Origin: Pseudarthrobacter oxydans
GTDB lineage: Bacteria; Actinomycetota; Actinomycetes; Actinomycetales; Micrococcaceae
Assembly (NCBI RefSeq): GCF_030812335.1
Contig: NZ_JAUSSN010000015.1
Span: 1-64,000 of the forward strand
DNA length: 64,000 bases
Direction of reading: 5' to 3'
The position numbers and the translations under genes were made by a program. The first letter of the stretch is position 1. Every line of letters starts with the position of its first letter. Positions 43,425-51,679 of this stretch are shown here, in pieces. The notes below the pieces were generated by a model. It was given only the letters and a program-made list of their open reading frames with translations. It ran no database searches and was not told the origin of the DNA.

Positions 43425-45605
43425 ATGTCGAATCGAACAGAAATGAACGGCCTCAACATCGCCGATGAGCTCTACGCCTTCGTCCGGGACGAGGCGTTGC
43501 CAGGCACGGGTCTCGGGGAGGCTGCATTTTGGAGCGGCGCCGCTTCGCTAATCAAGGAGTTCTCGCCGCACGTCCGCGAGCTGCTGGGCACTCGTGACCG
43601 GCTGCAGCAGCAGCTCGACGAGTTCCACAGCTCGCACGGCCCGGCTCAGCCTGAGGTCTATGAGGAGTTCCTGCGTTCGATCGGTTACTTGGCCAATGAG
43701 CCCGCGGATTTCACTATCACGACCGATCGGGTTGACCCCGAAATCGCCACAGTTTCCGGACCCCAGCTGGTGGTGCCGCTGCTGAATGCACGCTTTGCGG
43801 TCAACGCCGCCAACGCCCGTTGGGGCTCGCTGTACGATGCCTTGTACGGCGCCGACGTCATCGACGAAGCAGAGGGGCGTGTTCGAACGGGCGCCTACAA
43901 CCCCGTCCGGGGCGCCGCCGTCGTCGCCCGCGGGCGACAGTTCCTGGACGAGCACGCGCCATTGGCGGCCGGCTCGCACGCGGATGTTACCGCCTACCGT
44001 GTCGAAGGCGGCGTCCTCCTTGCCGAGACCCCGACCGGCACCACAGCGCTGGCCAGGCGCGACCAGTTCCGCGGCTATCGGGGGGCCTCGGAGGAGCCTG
44101 AGGCCGTGCTGCTCGTCCATCACGGTCTGCACGTGGAGATCCAGATCGACTTTACCCATCTCATCGGCTCGGGCGACCCGGCCGGCGTCAAGGACATCGT
44201 GCTGGAGTCTGCGGTCACGACAATCATGGATCTCGAGGACTCGGTGGCGGCCGTCGATGCTGAGGACAAGGTGGTCGGCTACCGCAACTGGCTTCAGCTG
44301 ATGCAGGGCACGCTGACCGCCGAGGTCGCCAAGGGCGGGGGGACTTATACCCGTCGGTTAAACCCTGAACGTGTCTACACCGCACCCGACGGCTCCGAGC
44401 TGGCCCTGACCGGCCGCTCGCTGCTGCTCATCCGCCAGGTCGGCCACCTTATGACGAGCGATGCCGTTCTCGATGCGGCCGGTGATCCGGTGCCGGAGGA
44501 GATCCTTGACGCACTGTTCACGGGCCTCGGCTCGGTGCACGACTTGCGCGGGCCGAACGCCCGGCAAAACTCGCGGACCGGCTCGGTATACATCGTGAAG
44601 CCAAAGATGCACGGCCCGCGCGAAGTTGCCGTGGCGTGCGCCCTGCTCGCAGGCGCAGAGTCCGTACTGCGCCTTGACCCGCTCACCCTCAAGATCGGAA
44701 TCATGGACGAGGAGCGGCGCACCTCGGCCAACCTCAAGGCGTGCATCTGGGAGGCACGCGATCGCGTGGTATTTATCAACACCGGATTCCTGGACCGCAC
44801 GGGCGACGAGATCCACACCTCCATGCTCGCCGCGCCCATGGTGCGCAAGGCCGACATGCGAGCCTCCAGCTGGATTACCGCCTACGAGGATGCCAACGTC
44901 GACATCGGACTGGAGTGTGGATTCCGTGGCCGGGCCCAGATCGGCAAGGGCATGTGGGCAGCACCGGACAACCTCGCGGACATGCTCGCCCAGAAGATCG
45001 CGCACCCGCTCGCCGGCGCCAACTGCGCCTGGGTTCCCTCGCCGACGGCCGCTACCCTGCACGCCATCCACTACCACCAGGTCGACGTGGACGCCCGGCA
45101 GGCCGAGCTCGGCGGGGAACGCCGGTCCACGTTGCGGCAGCTGCTCACCATCCCGGTCGGGGACCCCTCCGATTGGGACGCCGATGCTCGACGCAACGAG
45201 CTGGACAACAATATCCAGAGCACCCTGGGCTACGTCGTGCGCTGGGTAAACGCCGGCATCGGATGCTCCAAGGTTCCCGACATTCACAGCGTGGCACTCA
45301 TGGAGGACCGGGCCACCTGCCGTATCAGCTCGCAGCATGTCTCCAATTGGCTCCGGCACGGCATTGTAACCACGGAGCAGGTGGAAGAATCGCTACGCCG
45401 CATGGCCACGGTCGTCGACGCGCAGAACGCCTCAGATCCGAACTATCTGCCGATGTCCCCCACGTTCGACACCGAGGCGTTCCTAGCCGCCCGCGAGCTC
45501 GTACTTGACGGCGCCGCACAGCCCTCCGGATACACCGAACCCGTTCTACACCGGCGCCGCGCCACGCAGAAACACACCGACGACCTTGCCAGGAGCACCT
45601 CATGA
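43425..45605 (+). CDS. glcB: Malate synthase G
   Basis: A 726-residue malate synthase of the long, single-chain G form. Active-site segments TTIMDLEDSVAAVDAEDKV and VYIVKPKMHGPREVA, and the C-terminal VEESLRRMATVVDAQNASDP, are present. It condenses glyoxylate and acetyl-CoA to malate. ATG 43425. The stop overlaps the GlcG start (ATGA), so the two are cotranscribed. Together with the divergent permease and oxidase it forms a route from external glycolate to malate. Length and motifs look intact. Confidence 0.96.
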   Translation: MSNRTEMNGLNIADELYAFVRDEALPGTGLGEAAFWSGAASLIKEFSPHVRELLGTRDRLQQQLDEFHSSHGPAQPEVYEEFLRSIGYLANEPADFTITTDRVDPEIATVSGPQLVVPLLNARFAVNAANARWGSLYDALYGADVIDEAEGRVRTGAYNPVRGAAVVARGRQFLDEHAPLAAGSHADVTAYRVEGGVLLAETPTGTTALARRDQFRGYRGASEEPEAVLLVHHGLHVEIQIDFTHLIGSGDPAGVKDIVLESAVTTIMDLEDSVAAVDAEDKVVGYRNWLQLMQGTLTAEVAKGGGTYTRRLNPERVYTAPDGSELALTGRSLLLIRQVGHLMTSDAVLDAAGDPVPEEILDALFTGLGSVHDLRGPNARQNSRTGSVYIVKPKMHGPREVAVACALLAGAESVLRLDPLTLKIGIMDEERRTSANLKACIWEARDRVVFINTGFLDRTGDEIHTSMLAAPMVRKADMRASSWITAYEDANVDIGLECGFRGRAQIGKGMWAAPDNLADMLAQKIAHPLAGANCAWVPSPTAATLHAIHYHQVDVDARQAELGGERRSTLRQLLTIPVGDPSDWDADARRNELDNNIQSTLGYVVRWVNAGIGCSKVPDIHSVALMEDRATCRISSQHVSNWLRHGIVTTEQVEESLRRMATVVDAQNASDPNYLPMSPTFDTEAFLAARELVLDGAAQPSGYTEPVLHRRRATQKHTDDLARSTS

Positions 45606-46030
45606 GCATTGACCTAGCAACTGCCCAAACCATCATCACAGAGGCCCTCGCGACGGGTCAGCAACAGGGATTCAAACCGCTGACCGTCGTCGTGCTCGAC
45701 GCAGGAGGGCACATCACCGCCGTTGCTCGCCAGGACGGCGCTTCAAATAATCGCTTTGAAATTGCCCACGGCAAGGCCTATGGTGCCCTCGCCCTCGGGA
45801 TGGGCTCGCGGGCCCTCATGGAGCGCGCGGAGCAGCAGGCCTACTTCATCACCGCTGCGACCGCCGCTCTTGCAGGCCGCCTGATCCCGGTGCCCGGTGG
45901 CGTCCTCGTGCGCGATGAAGACGGCATGATCAAGGGTGCCATCGGCATCAGCGGGGACAGCTCCGACAACGACGAAATCGCGGCGGCGACGGCGATCAAG
46001 GCGTCCGGTTTGACGGCGCAGGTGGACTGA
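45602..46030 (+). CDS. glcG: GlcG/HbpS family protein (DUF336)
   Basis: A 142-residue protein of the GlcG/HbpS family: KPLTVVVLDAGGHITAVARQ, ARQDGASNNRFEIAHGKAYG and PGGVLVRDEDGMIKGAIGIS followed by GDSSDNDE are typical. In E. coli glcG lies beside glcB in the glycolate operon; the molecular role is uncertain, with heme-binding relatives such as HbpS known in Streptomyces. Coupled to malate synthase by a 4-nt overlap. It is followed by a strong terminator. Confidence 0.88.
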   Translation: MSIDLATAQTIITEALATGQQQGFKPLTVVVLDAGGHITAVARQDGASNNRFEIAHGKAYGALALGMGSRALMERAEQQAYFITAATAALAGRLIPVPGGVLVRDEDGMIKGAIGISGDSSDNDEIAAATAIKASGLTAQVD

Positions 46031-46047
46031 GCGCCCGGTGACTTGAC

Positions 46048-46083
46048 CCGCCGGGCCCACGCTCACGTGCGTGGGCCCGGCGG
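46048..46083 (+). terminator. Terminator of the glcB-glcG transcript
   Basis: CCGCCGGGCCCACGC (46048-46062) and GCGTGGGCCCGGCGG (46069-46083) are perfect 15-bp arms with a 6-nt loop, 18 bp past the stop codon. Confidence 0.92.
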
Positions 46084-46301
46084 CTTGGTGTAGAGGCCAA
46101 GAAGATCCTCAGAGTCCATGCTTACGTTGAGCGTGAAGCGGGGACCGGCCTGCCCGCCGGTTGGTAGAGAAGCGACAAAGGTCAGGCGTGTGTCTGTGAA
46201 ACCGACTGTCCCGCAGGGCCGCGCCGAAGGGCTGGCAGTACTTCACCGTCCATGCCATCCCGCGTACTGGTTCGCTGAGGCGCCCGCTGATGCCTGTTAA
46301 G

Positions 46302-46697
46302 TTAGTCGGTGCGCTGCCCGTTGATGATATCGTCAGCGTTCTCGAACGCCCAGGCCACCAGCGGAACCAGCAGCGCGCTCAACTCATACCCGCGCTCCGT
46401 GAGGCTGTAGTCCACGCGCGGCGGAATGACTGGCTGAGCTTTCCGGCTGACCAAGCCGTCGCGCTCAAGGGTCTTCAGGGTCTGGGCCAGCATCTTCTCG
46501 CTGACACCCTCGGCACGCCGCCGCAGTTCACTCCAGCGCTGGCCGCCCTCGGACAACGCAAGCAGAATCAGCACGCCCCACTTACTGGTGATGTGGTCGA
46601 GGAGGGTGCGGCTGGGGCAGCCGGCCGGGAACACGCCGTCGGCAAGGGCGGCGGGGAGGCGCATGGCATGGGCAGGATCAGCGGTACTAACTTCCAT
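46302..46697 (-). CDS. HxlR-family transcriptional regulator
   Basis: A 131-residue winged-helix protein. The family core is CPSRTLLDHITSKWGVLILL, RWSELRRRAEGVSEKMLAQT, LKTLERDGLVSRK and VDYSLTERGYEL. A conserved Cys precedes the HTH (GCPSR), as in thiol-sensing YodB/HypR-type members. It is divergent from an NAD(P)H:quinone oxidoreductase-like gene, so it probably represses that gene and is released by quinones or electrophiles. ATG 46697. Confidence 0.9.
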   Translation of the reverse strand: MEVSTADPAHAMRLPAALADGVFPAGCPSRTLLDHITSKWGVLILLALSEGGQRWSELRRRAEGVSEKMLAQTLKTLERDGLVSRKAQPVIPPRVDYSLTERGYELSALLVPLVAWAFENADDIINGQRTD

Positions 46698-46721
46698 GCC
46701 AGTACCTTACCTCAAAGTGCG

Positions 46722-46740
46722 TACTCTCTTTCGGGAAGTA
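46722..46740. promoter_or_regulatory. Candidate HxlR operator
   Basis: TACT-N11-AGTA (46722-46740) in the 97-bp region between the HxlR and quinone oxidoreductase genes, resembling the TACT..AGTA sites of YodB-type regulators. Confidence 0.4.
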
Positions 46741-46794
46741 ACTTGAAGAACCCCTTGTTGTGATCGGTGACAGACCACAATCGAAAGGAAAACC

Positions 46795-47658
46795 ATGAGC
46801 ATCGTCATCACCGGCGCAACCGGCCAGCTGGGCCGCCATGTAGTCGAGTCCCTGCTGGAGCGCAACGTTCCTGCGCAGGACATCGTGGCCACGGGACGCT
46901 CCATCGAAAAGCTCGCGGACTTCGCGGCGCGCGGCGTTCAGGTCAAGGCCATGGACTACACCGATCCCGCCTCCGTGGCAGAGGCGCTGAAGGGGGCCCA
47001 GAAGGTGCTCCTCATTTCCGGCAGCGAGGTGGGGCAGCGGGTGGAGCAGCACCGAACCGTCATCGAGGCCGCGAAGGCAGAAGGTGTTGAACTGCTCGCC
47101 TACACGAGCATCGCCAATGCGGACACCACCACGATGAAGCTGGCAGTGGAGCACCAGGAGACCGAGACCATCCTGCGGGAAGCGGGCGTTCCTTTCGTTC
47201 TGCTTCGCAATAGCTGGTACCTGGAGAACTACACCGATCAGCTGCCCGGCACGCTCGCGCAGGGCGGGATCGCCGGAAGCGCAGGGGAGGGCCGGGTCAG
47301 CGCAGCTTCCCGAGCTGACTACGCCCACGCTGCCGCTGCTGTGCTGGTTGCCGAGGACCAGGGCGGCAAGATCTATGAGCTGGGCGGCGACGAACCGTTC
47401 ACCATGGCTGAACTCGCGGCGGAGATCAGCGCCGCGACCGGCAGGGAAATCTCCTACCAGGACCTCCCCGCGCAGGAGTACGCCGGAATGCTGGCGGGCG
47501 TTGGAGTGCCGGAGGCCTTCGCGGACATCCTGGCCGACTCTGACCTGGGGATTGCCCGGGGTAACCTCCTGGTCAGCACCGGAGACCTGCGGACACTGAT
47601 CGGACGCCCTGCGACGTCCCTAGCCGAAGCGGTCCGCTCCGCCACTGCCTCCGCCTGA
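46795..47658 (+). CDS. NmrA-like NAD(P)H:quinone oxidoreductase (QorB type)
   Basis: A 287-residue atypical short-chain dehydrogenase. The cofactor motif ITGATGQLGRHVVESLL is at the N-terminus; AYTSIANAD, RNSWYLENY and the C-terminal PATSLAEAV fit the QorB/YtfG family, which reduces quinones with NADPH. It is divergent from the HxlR regulator. ATG 46795 follows AAAGGAAAACC. It may protect against the quinones formed by the aromatic pathway, but the genes are not adjacent to that island. Confidence 0.88.
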   Translation: MSIVITGATGQLGRHVVESLLERNVPAQDIVATGRSIEKLADFAARGVQVKAMDYTDPASVAEALKGAQKVLLISGSEVGQRVEQHRTVIEAAKAEGVELLAYTSIANADTTTMKLAVEHQETETILREAGVPFVLLRNSWYLENYTDQLPGTLAQGGIAGSAGEGRVSAASRADYAHAAAAVLVAEDQGGKIYELGGDEPFTMAELAAEISAATGREISYQDLPAQEYAGMLAGVGVPEAFADILADSDLGIARGNLLVSTGDLRTLIGRPATSLAEAVRSATASA

Positions 47659-47710
47659 CCTGTAGCCGGTGGCGCGGCCCTGATTGTCCCGCCTTCCGGT
47701 GTGGAGTACA

Positions 47711-47754
47711 ACTGCGGCCTCGACTCCAGCGAGAGCTGGAATCGGGGCCGCAGT
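47711..47754 (+). terminator. Terminator after the quinone oxidoreductase gene
   Basis: ACTGCGGCCTCGACTCCAGC (47711-47730) and its partner at 47735-47754 form a long stem with two mismatches and a GAGA loop. ATCGGGGCCGCAGTAT is repeated directly after it (47741-47772). Confidence 0.7.
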
Positions 47755-47862
47755 ATATCGGGGCCGCAGTATGGGGCTGGTATGTAGTGTCCGTTGCCGG
47801 GCTTAGGCGTGCGTCCGGCCCCGGGCAGCGCGGGTCAGGAGAACGGCCAGGGCGGCGCGGAG

Positions 47863-48240
47863 TCAGCTCTTCTTTCCGCGCGTCTTCGGTTCCTTCGCCG
47901 GCAGCCCGGCCACGTGCTCAAACGCCTTCTCCACCCACGCCTTGGCCCGCGCCTCATCGCCGTCGCCCTCGGCATTCCAGATCTTCGGAAGCCCGGTGTA
48001 GCCGCCCATGGGACGCTCAGCCGGCCCGAACGGAACGGTCCGCTCAGTGCTCTCGAGCATCTCCTTGTCCGCGTCGGCCAGCTTTACCCCGATGGTGGGT
48101 CCGAACAGGCCGGCGAACATGTTGCCGTTCACGAACGCGCCGAGGTTTCCGAACATCGGCTTGACGATCACCTCCGGATGGTCGGGCAGCACAGAGCGGA
48201 AGTGTTCCTTGTCGGCGTCGGACGCTTTCGGCATTTCCAT
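47863..48240 (-). CDS. TfoX N-terminal family protein, copy 1
   Basis: A 125-residue protein with the TfoX-N fold: VKPMFGNLGAFVNGNMFAGL, GPTIGVKLADADKEML and MGGYTGLPKIW. No C-terminal TfoX domain is present. The function is unknown in actinobacteria. ATG 48240. A paralogue at 55610-56005 is about three quarters identical. It stands alone between a quinone oxidoreductase and a HAD gene. Confidence 0.85.
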   Translation of the reverse strand: MEMPKASDADKEHFRSVLPDHPEVIVKPMFGNLGAFVNGNMFAGLFGPTIGVKLADADKEMLESTERTVPFGPAERPMGGYTGLPKIWNAEGDGDEARAKAWVEKAFEHVAGLPAKEPKTRGKKS

Positions 48241-48467
48241 GGGTCTCCTCCGGAACTAATAACCAGGACAGGTCTTCCTGCAGGATATGCCCGGACTTCT
48301 ATATCGTGGAAGGAGGCCTGAGCGTGGACCGGTGGCCCACCTGGGGGCGCCATACTGGACCATGACGGAAGGGCTGGGAATAGCCGCGCAGACCTAAAGT
48401 ACGGATATCTCGCGGCCCTCGTGCTCCACCTCGTAAACCACAAGATCGTGACGACGAAGGGGAACCC

Positions 48468-49163
48468 ATGAACACCGCACGGTCAGTCATCGTTTTCGAC
48501 GTCAACGAAACACTTTCGGACATGTCGCCGATGGGCGAGCGGTTCGCCGAGGTCGGCGCCCCGGCCCAGTTGGCGAAACTTTGGTTTGCCACGCTGCTGC
48601 GGGACGGCTTCGCGCTCACCGCGGCCGGCGGCAACGGCGCCTTTGCCGAGATCGGCGCGGAGGTCCTGCGCGGGCTGCTTGCCGCCTCGGACATAGGGAT
48701 GGACCTTGACCACGCAGTGGTGCATGTGATGGCGGGAATGGCAGGACTCGGCCTGCATCCCGACGTCCCTGAGGGCGTACGGGCCCTGCGAGCAACTGGA
48801 TACCGGCTGGTCACGCTGTCCAACGGCTCCACCCAGGTCGCGGAGAAACTGCTCACGCCCGCCGGGATCCGGGACCAGTTCGAACGGTTGCTTTCTGTGG
48901 AGGATGCCCCAGGGTGGAAGCCGGCAGGGACCGCTTACCACTTCGCCTCCGGGGCCTGCGGCGTGGAACCCGGAGAGATGCTGCTGGTGGCCGTCCATCC
49001 CTGGGACATCCACGGCGCAGCCAGGGCCGGTCTGGGCACGGCGTGGATCAACCGGACCGGGGCGCACTACCCGGACTATTTCGTCGCGCCCGACTACACC
49101 GTCGCGTCCTTGGCGGAACTCCCGGAAGCGCTGGGGGCAGCAGCTTCGGCCCCGAGCTCCTGA
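48468..49163 (+). CDS. Haloacid dehalogenase type II-like hydrolase, third family member
   Basis: A 231-residue HAD protein with the nucleophile loop VIVFDVNETLSDM (D11), LSNGST, KPAGTAYHF and VHPWDIHGA. This is the L-2-haloacid dehalogenase-like subfamily but is clearly distinct from the two copies of the module. ATG 48468. Its 3' end overlaps, tail to tail, the extended 3' end of HAD copy 2 by 70 nt. Confidence 0.85.
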   Translation: MNTARSVIVFDVNETLSDMSPMGERFAEVGAPAQLAKLWFATLLRDGFALTAAGGNGAFAEIGAEVLRGLLAASDIGMDLDHAVVHVMAGMAGLGLHPDVPEGVRALRATGYRLVTLSNGSTQVAEKLLTPAGIRDQFERLLSVEDAPGWKPAGTAYHFASGACGVEPGEMLLVAVHPWDIHGAARAGLGTAWINRTGAHYPDYFVAPDYTVASLAELPEALGAAASAPSS

Positions 49164-49891
49164 GCCAGTTCGGTGATGCTGGACGCCGAGAGGTCCCAAT
49201 CGCTCTCCGCCGTCAGATCCGCAACCTGGCCCGGGCCGTATTCGGTGGGACGGGCGATGAACGCCGTCGCCAGACCGGCCTCCCGGGCAGCACGCAGGTC
49301 GTTGTTGTGGGCGGCCGCGAGCATCACAGCACCGGGCCTGAGGTCCAGGAACTCCGCGGTCCGAAGGTAGGCCGTGGGCATCGGCTTGTAGGTGCGCGTC
49401 ATGTCCGAGCCGATGATCACGTCCCACGGAAGGCCGGCGTTTTTGGCCATGTCCACCAGCAGCGAGGTGTTGCCGTTGGAGAGGGGGCCCACGATGTAGC
49501 TACGGCGGATGGCGGCCAGGCCTTCCAAGCTATCCGGCCATGGGGGCAGACGATGCCAGGAGCTGTTCAACTCTTCCAGGGTCCTTGCGTCCAGCCGGTC
49601 CGGATCGAAGCCGTGGCGGCGGAGCACCTGGTCGAGGTTTTCGCGGTGGAGTGTGTCCAGGGTGGCGAATTCGCGGGATCCGGAGCGGATGGCCTCCATT
49701 GCCGGCTGGTTGAGGGCGCGCCAGTCATCGGCGAACGCCTCGGCGTCGAGATCCTGCCCCTGTGTCGCGGCGAAGGCGGCCGCCTGCCGGGCGACGCCGG
49801 TGCGCCAGTCCACCACCGTGCCGAAGGTGTCGAAGAGGACGGCGCGAACCTCGCACCCGGTTGACGGTGAACGGTATGGCTGGAACCTCAA
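49094..49891 (-). CDS. Haloacid dehalogenase type II-like hydrolase, copy 2
   Basis: A 265-residue homologue of the 10816-11562 gene, about nine in ten residues identical, with the same FDTFGTVVDWR nucleophile loop, LSNGN and YKP motifs. Two differences stand out: the ATG of copy 1 is a TTG here (49891), and the stop codon is lost, adding about 17 residues (EAAAPSASGSSAKDATV) that run into the convergent HAD gene. It lies 54 bp downstream of HNH copy 2. Confidence 0.8.
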   Translation of the reverse strand: MRFQPYRSPSTGCEVRAVLFDTFGTVVDWRTGVARQAAAFAATQGQDLDAEAFADDWRALNQPAMEAIRSGSREFATLDTLHRENLDQVLRRHGFDPDRLDARTLEELNSSWHRLPPWPDSLEGLAAIRRSYIVGPLSNGNTSLLVDMAKNAGLPWDVIIGSDMTRTYKPMPTAYLRTAEFLDLRPGAVMLAAAHNNDLRAAREAGLATAFIARPTEYGPGQVADLTAESDWDLSASSITELAQELGAEAAAPSASGSSAKDATV

Positions 49892-50593
49892 ATCCTGTTT
49901 CCTTCCCCGAACTTCCCTGACCCTTAGTCTGGCAGTAAGGCCCGCTCAGCACAGCGGCTGCCGCGCGCCGACACTGACGGAACCGGCCGGCGCAACGTAC
50001 TCCCGCCGTCGTCGTTCCATCCTTGCCTGCTGACCGGGCGAGGGAACCCTCGCGCCCTTGGTCCGGTTGCACCTGGCGCAGGCCGCGACAAAGTTCTCCA
50101 GACTGGTGGATCCGCCCTTGGACCACGGGTAGAAATGGTCACCGTGCTCAGCCGGGAGCGGGCACCGCCGCCGGAGTCCGGACTCCATCTCGCACTGGCC
50201 GCCGGCGCGGGCCATGCCCTCCCGGCGCTGCTGGCGGCTGAAACGCCGGACCCGGTCCCGGCGTTTCACGTCTCTGGCGCGAATGACGGCGGCAACAATC
50301 GTCAGAACCACCACGAACAGTCCGGGGAGTGCGACCGCAGCCAGAACGCCGTCGAACATGCCGCGAAGAACTTCAGCGGCGGTGGCTGCGCCGCGGCTGC
50401 CCGCCGGGTTCGCCTTCGGTATGAGCGCCAGGACAACGGACGCGCCCAACCACAAAACCACCGCCGAATAAGCCGCGCGCAGAGCCTGACGGCTCCAGTA
50501 AATGCGTTTCAGTGCCACCATTCAGTCGTCCCCCGTCGATCTTCAGCCCGGTCGAATCCCTGCTGCGCTGCAGCTAGGGAGATCGTACCGTCG
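49152..50593. repeat. Duplicated HNH-HAD module, copy 2
   Basis: Direct repeat of 10819-12368, roughly nine bases in ten identical, lacking about 100 bp between the two genes. The upstream match ends near ATCGTACCGTC. Confidence 0.9.
49946..50521 (-). CDS. Membrane-anchored HNH endonuclease, copy 2
   Basis: A 191-residue protein with the same two helices, basic linker and HNH domain as copy 1 (GDHFYPWSKGG, ENFVAAC, CARCN). The same cysteines are present and about 17 residues differ, mostly conservatively and outside the HNH core. ATG 50521. The conservation of active-site residues in both copies suggests that both are functional. Confidence 0.8.
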   Translation of the reverse strand: MVALKRIYWSRQALRAAYSAVVLWLGASVVLALIPKANPAGSRGAATAAEVLRGMFDGVLAAVALPGLFVVVLTIVAAVIRARDVKRRDRVRRFSRQQRREGMARAGGQCEMESGLRRRCPLPAEHGDHFYPWSKGGSTSLENFVAACARCNRTKGARVPSPGQQARMERRRREYVAPAGSVSVGARQPLC

Positions 50594-50643
50594 CACCGCG
50601 GCGATCCAAGCGCGCGGATGGGTCTGAGCAGGCTGTCATCCCG

Positions 50644-51567
50644 TCAGCTGGCGGGTTGCTCTGTTCCGCCGGCTTGGCGCAAAACCCTGCGAAGGGTTGC
50701 CGCCCATTCGTGGGGCATATCGGTGTACGAGCCATGATGGCCGGGGAAGGTCACCAGTGCACAGCCCAGCCGCTCCGCCAGGATGCGTGACACCTCACCC
50801 AGCCAGGACTTCCGGTCCTGGGTCCACTGGCCCACGGCCATAATGATCGTCACCCCGTTGCGCCGTATCAGCTGGACATCCGGGAGATAGTTCGTCACCG
50901 GTAGGAGTTCGAGCTTCATCAGGACATTGCTCGCGTCACGCGAGCTGAGGCGAGGCTCGTGTTGCCGGGACTCTTGCTGGCCGCGGGCATACTCCACGGC
51001 CTGGGCATGTCCTTTGACAAGCTTCCTCACGGGAACCTGGATGCCGAAGATGAAACGCAGGCCTGCCAGCGAAGGGCCGAGATAGTAGGCCGTTCTGTAG
51101 ACGTTGGCGAAGAAACGCTGCCACTTGGCAGCGTTCGGGGCTACCCTCGCACACGGCGGCTCGTGGGCGATGGCGGCGCGCACGGCATGGGCTTGGGTCC
51201 TCGCCGCATCAAGGGCAATGACAGCCCCGCTGCTGCTCCCGACGATGAAGGCCGCCTGCTCGCCGGCGGCACGGATGACTGCGACCGCATCCCGGCTTTG
51301 CTGGCTGATCTCGAAATTCTGCGGACTGTTGGACGTGCTGCGGGCGTTCGCCCGGCGGTCGTAGGTGATGACCTTGAACTCATCCGAGAGGAGGTCCGCG
51401 ACGGCGGCATACAAGTCCGCGTCCCCGCCGGCTCCAGGGATCAACAACACCGCCGGCCCGTGGCCCCGGACTTCGAAGTACAGGTCATCGCCTTCCGCCC
51501 TGACACGGTTCGCCGTCACCCGGACGTGGGGTTGTGGGGTACCGGATTCCCGCCCAGATGTCGTCAT
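50644..51567 (-). CDS. Alpha/beta hydrolase
   Basis: A 307-residue hydrolase. The oxyanion loop is LLIPGAGGDADLY, the nucleophile serine lies in FIVGSSSGAVIAL, and a late histidine in FPGHHGSYTDMP is the probable base. ATG 51567; the frame is open further upstream without family residues. The substrate is unknown; relatives act on esters or lactones. It stands alone between the HNH-HAD repeat and a PLP-dependent dehydratase. Confidence 0.85.
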   Translation of the reverse strand: MTTSGRESGTPQPHVRVTANRVRAEGDDLYFEVRGHGPAVLLIPGAGGDADLYAAVADLLSDEFKVITYDRRANARSTSNSPQNFEISQQSRDAVAVIRAAGEQAAFIVGSSSGAVIALDAARTQAHAVRAAIAHEPPCARVAPNAAKWQRFFANVYRTAYYLGPSLAGLRFIFGIQVPVRKLVKGHAQAVEYARGQQESRQHEPRLSSRDASNVLMKLELLPVTNYLPDVQLIRRNGVTIIMAVGQWTQDRKSWLGEVSRILAERLGCALVTFPGHHGSYTDMPHEWAATLRRVLRQAGGTEQPAS

Positions 51568-51679
51568 GGTGGAACAGTACTCCCATGGCTGGTGAGGCGG
51601 CCCGGCGCCTGGCTTCCTGACGAAGCCACACCCGTTCCCGGGGCCCCTGGTCATCGCGGGGCTCCTGAGTGATGACTGC

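Noticed and set aside
47741..47772. ATCGGGGCCGCAGTAT direct repeat as an attachment site
   Set aside because: It is adjacent to a terminator hairpin whose arm it copies; no integrase gene nearby, so slippage is the simpler explanation.
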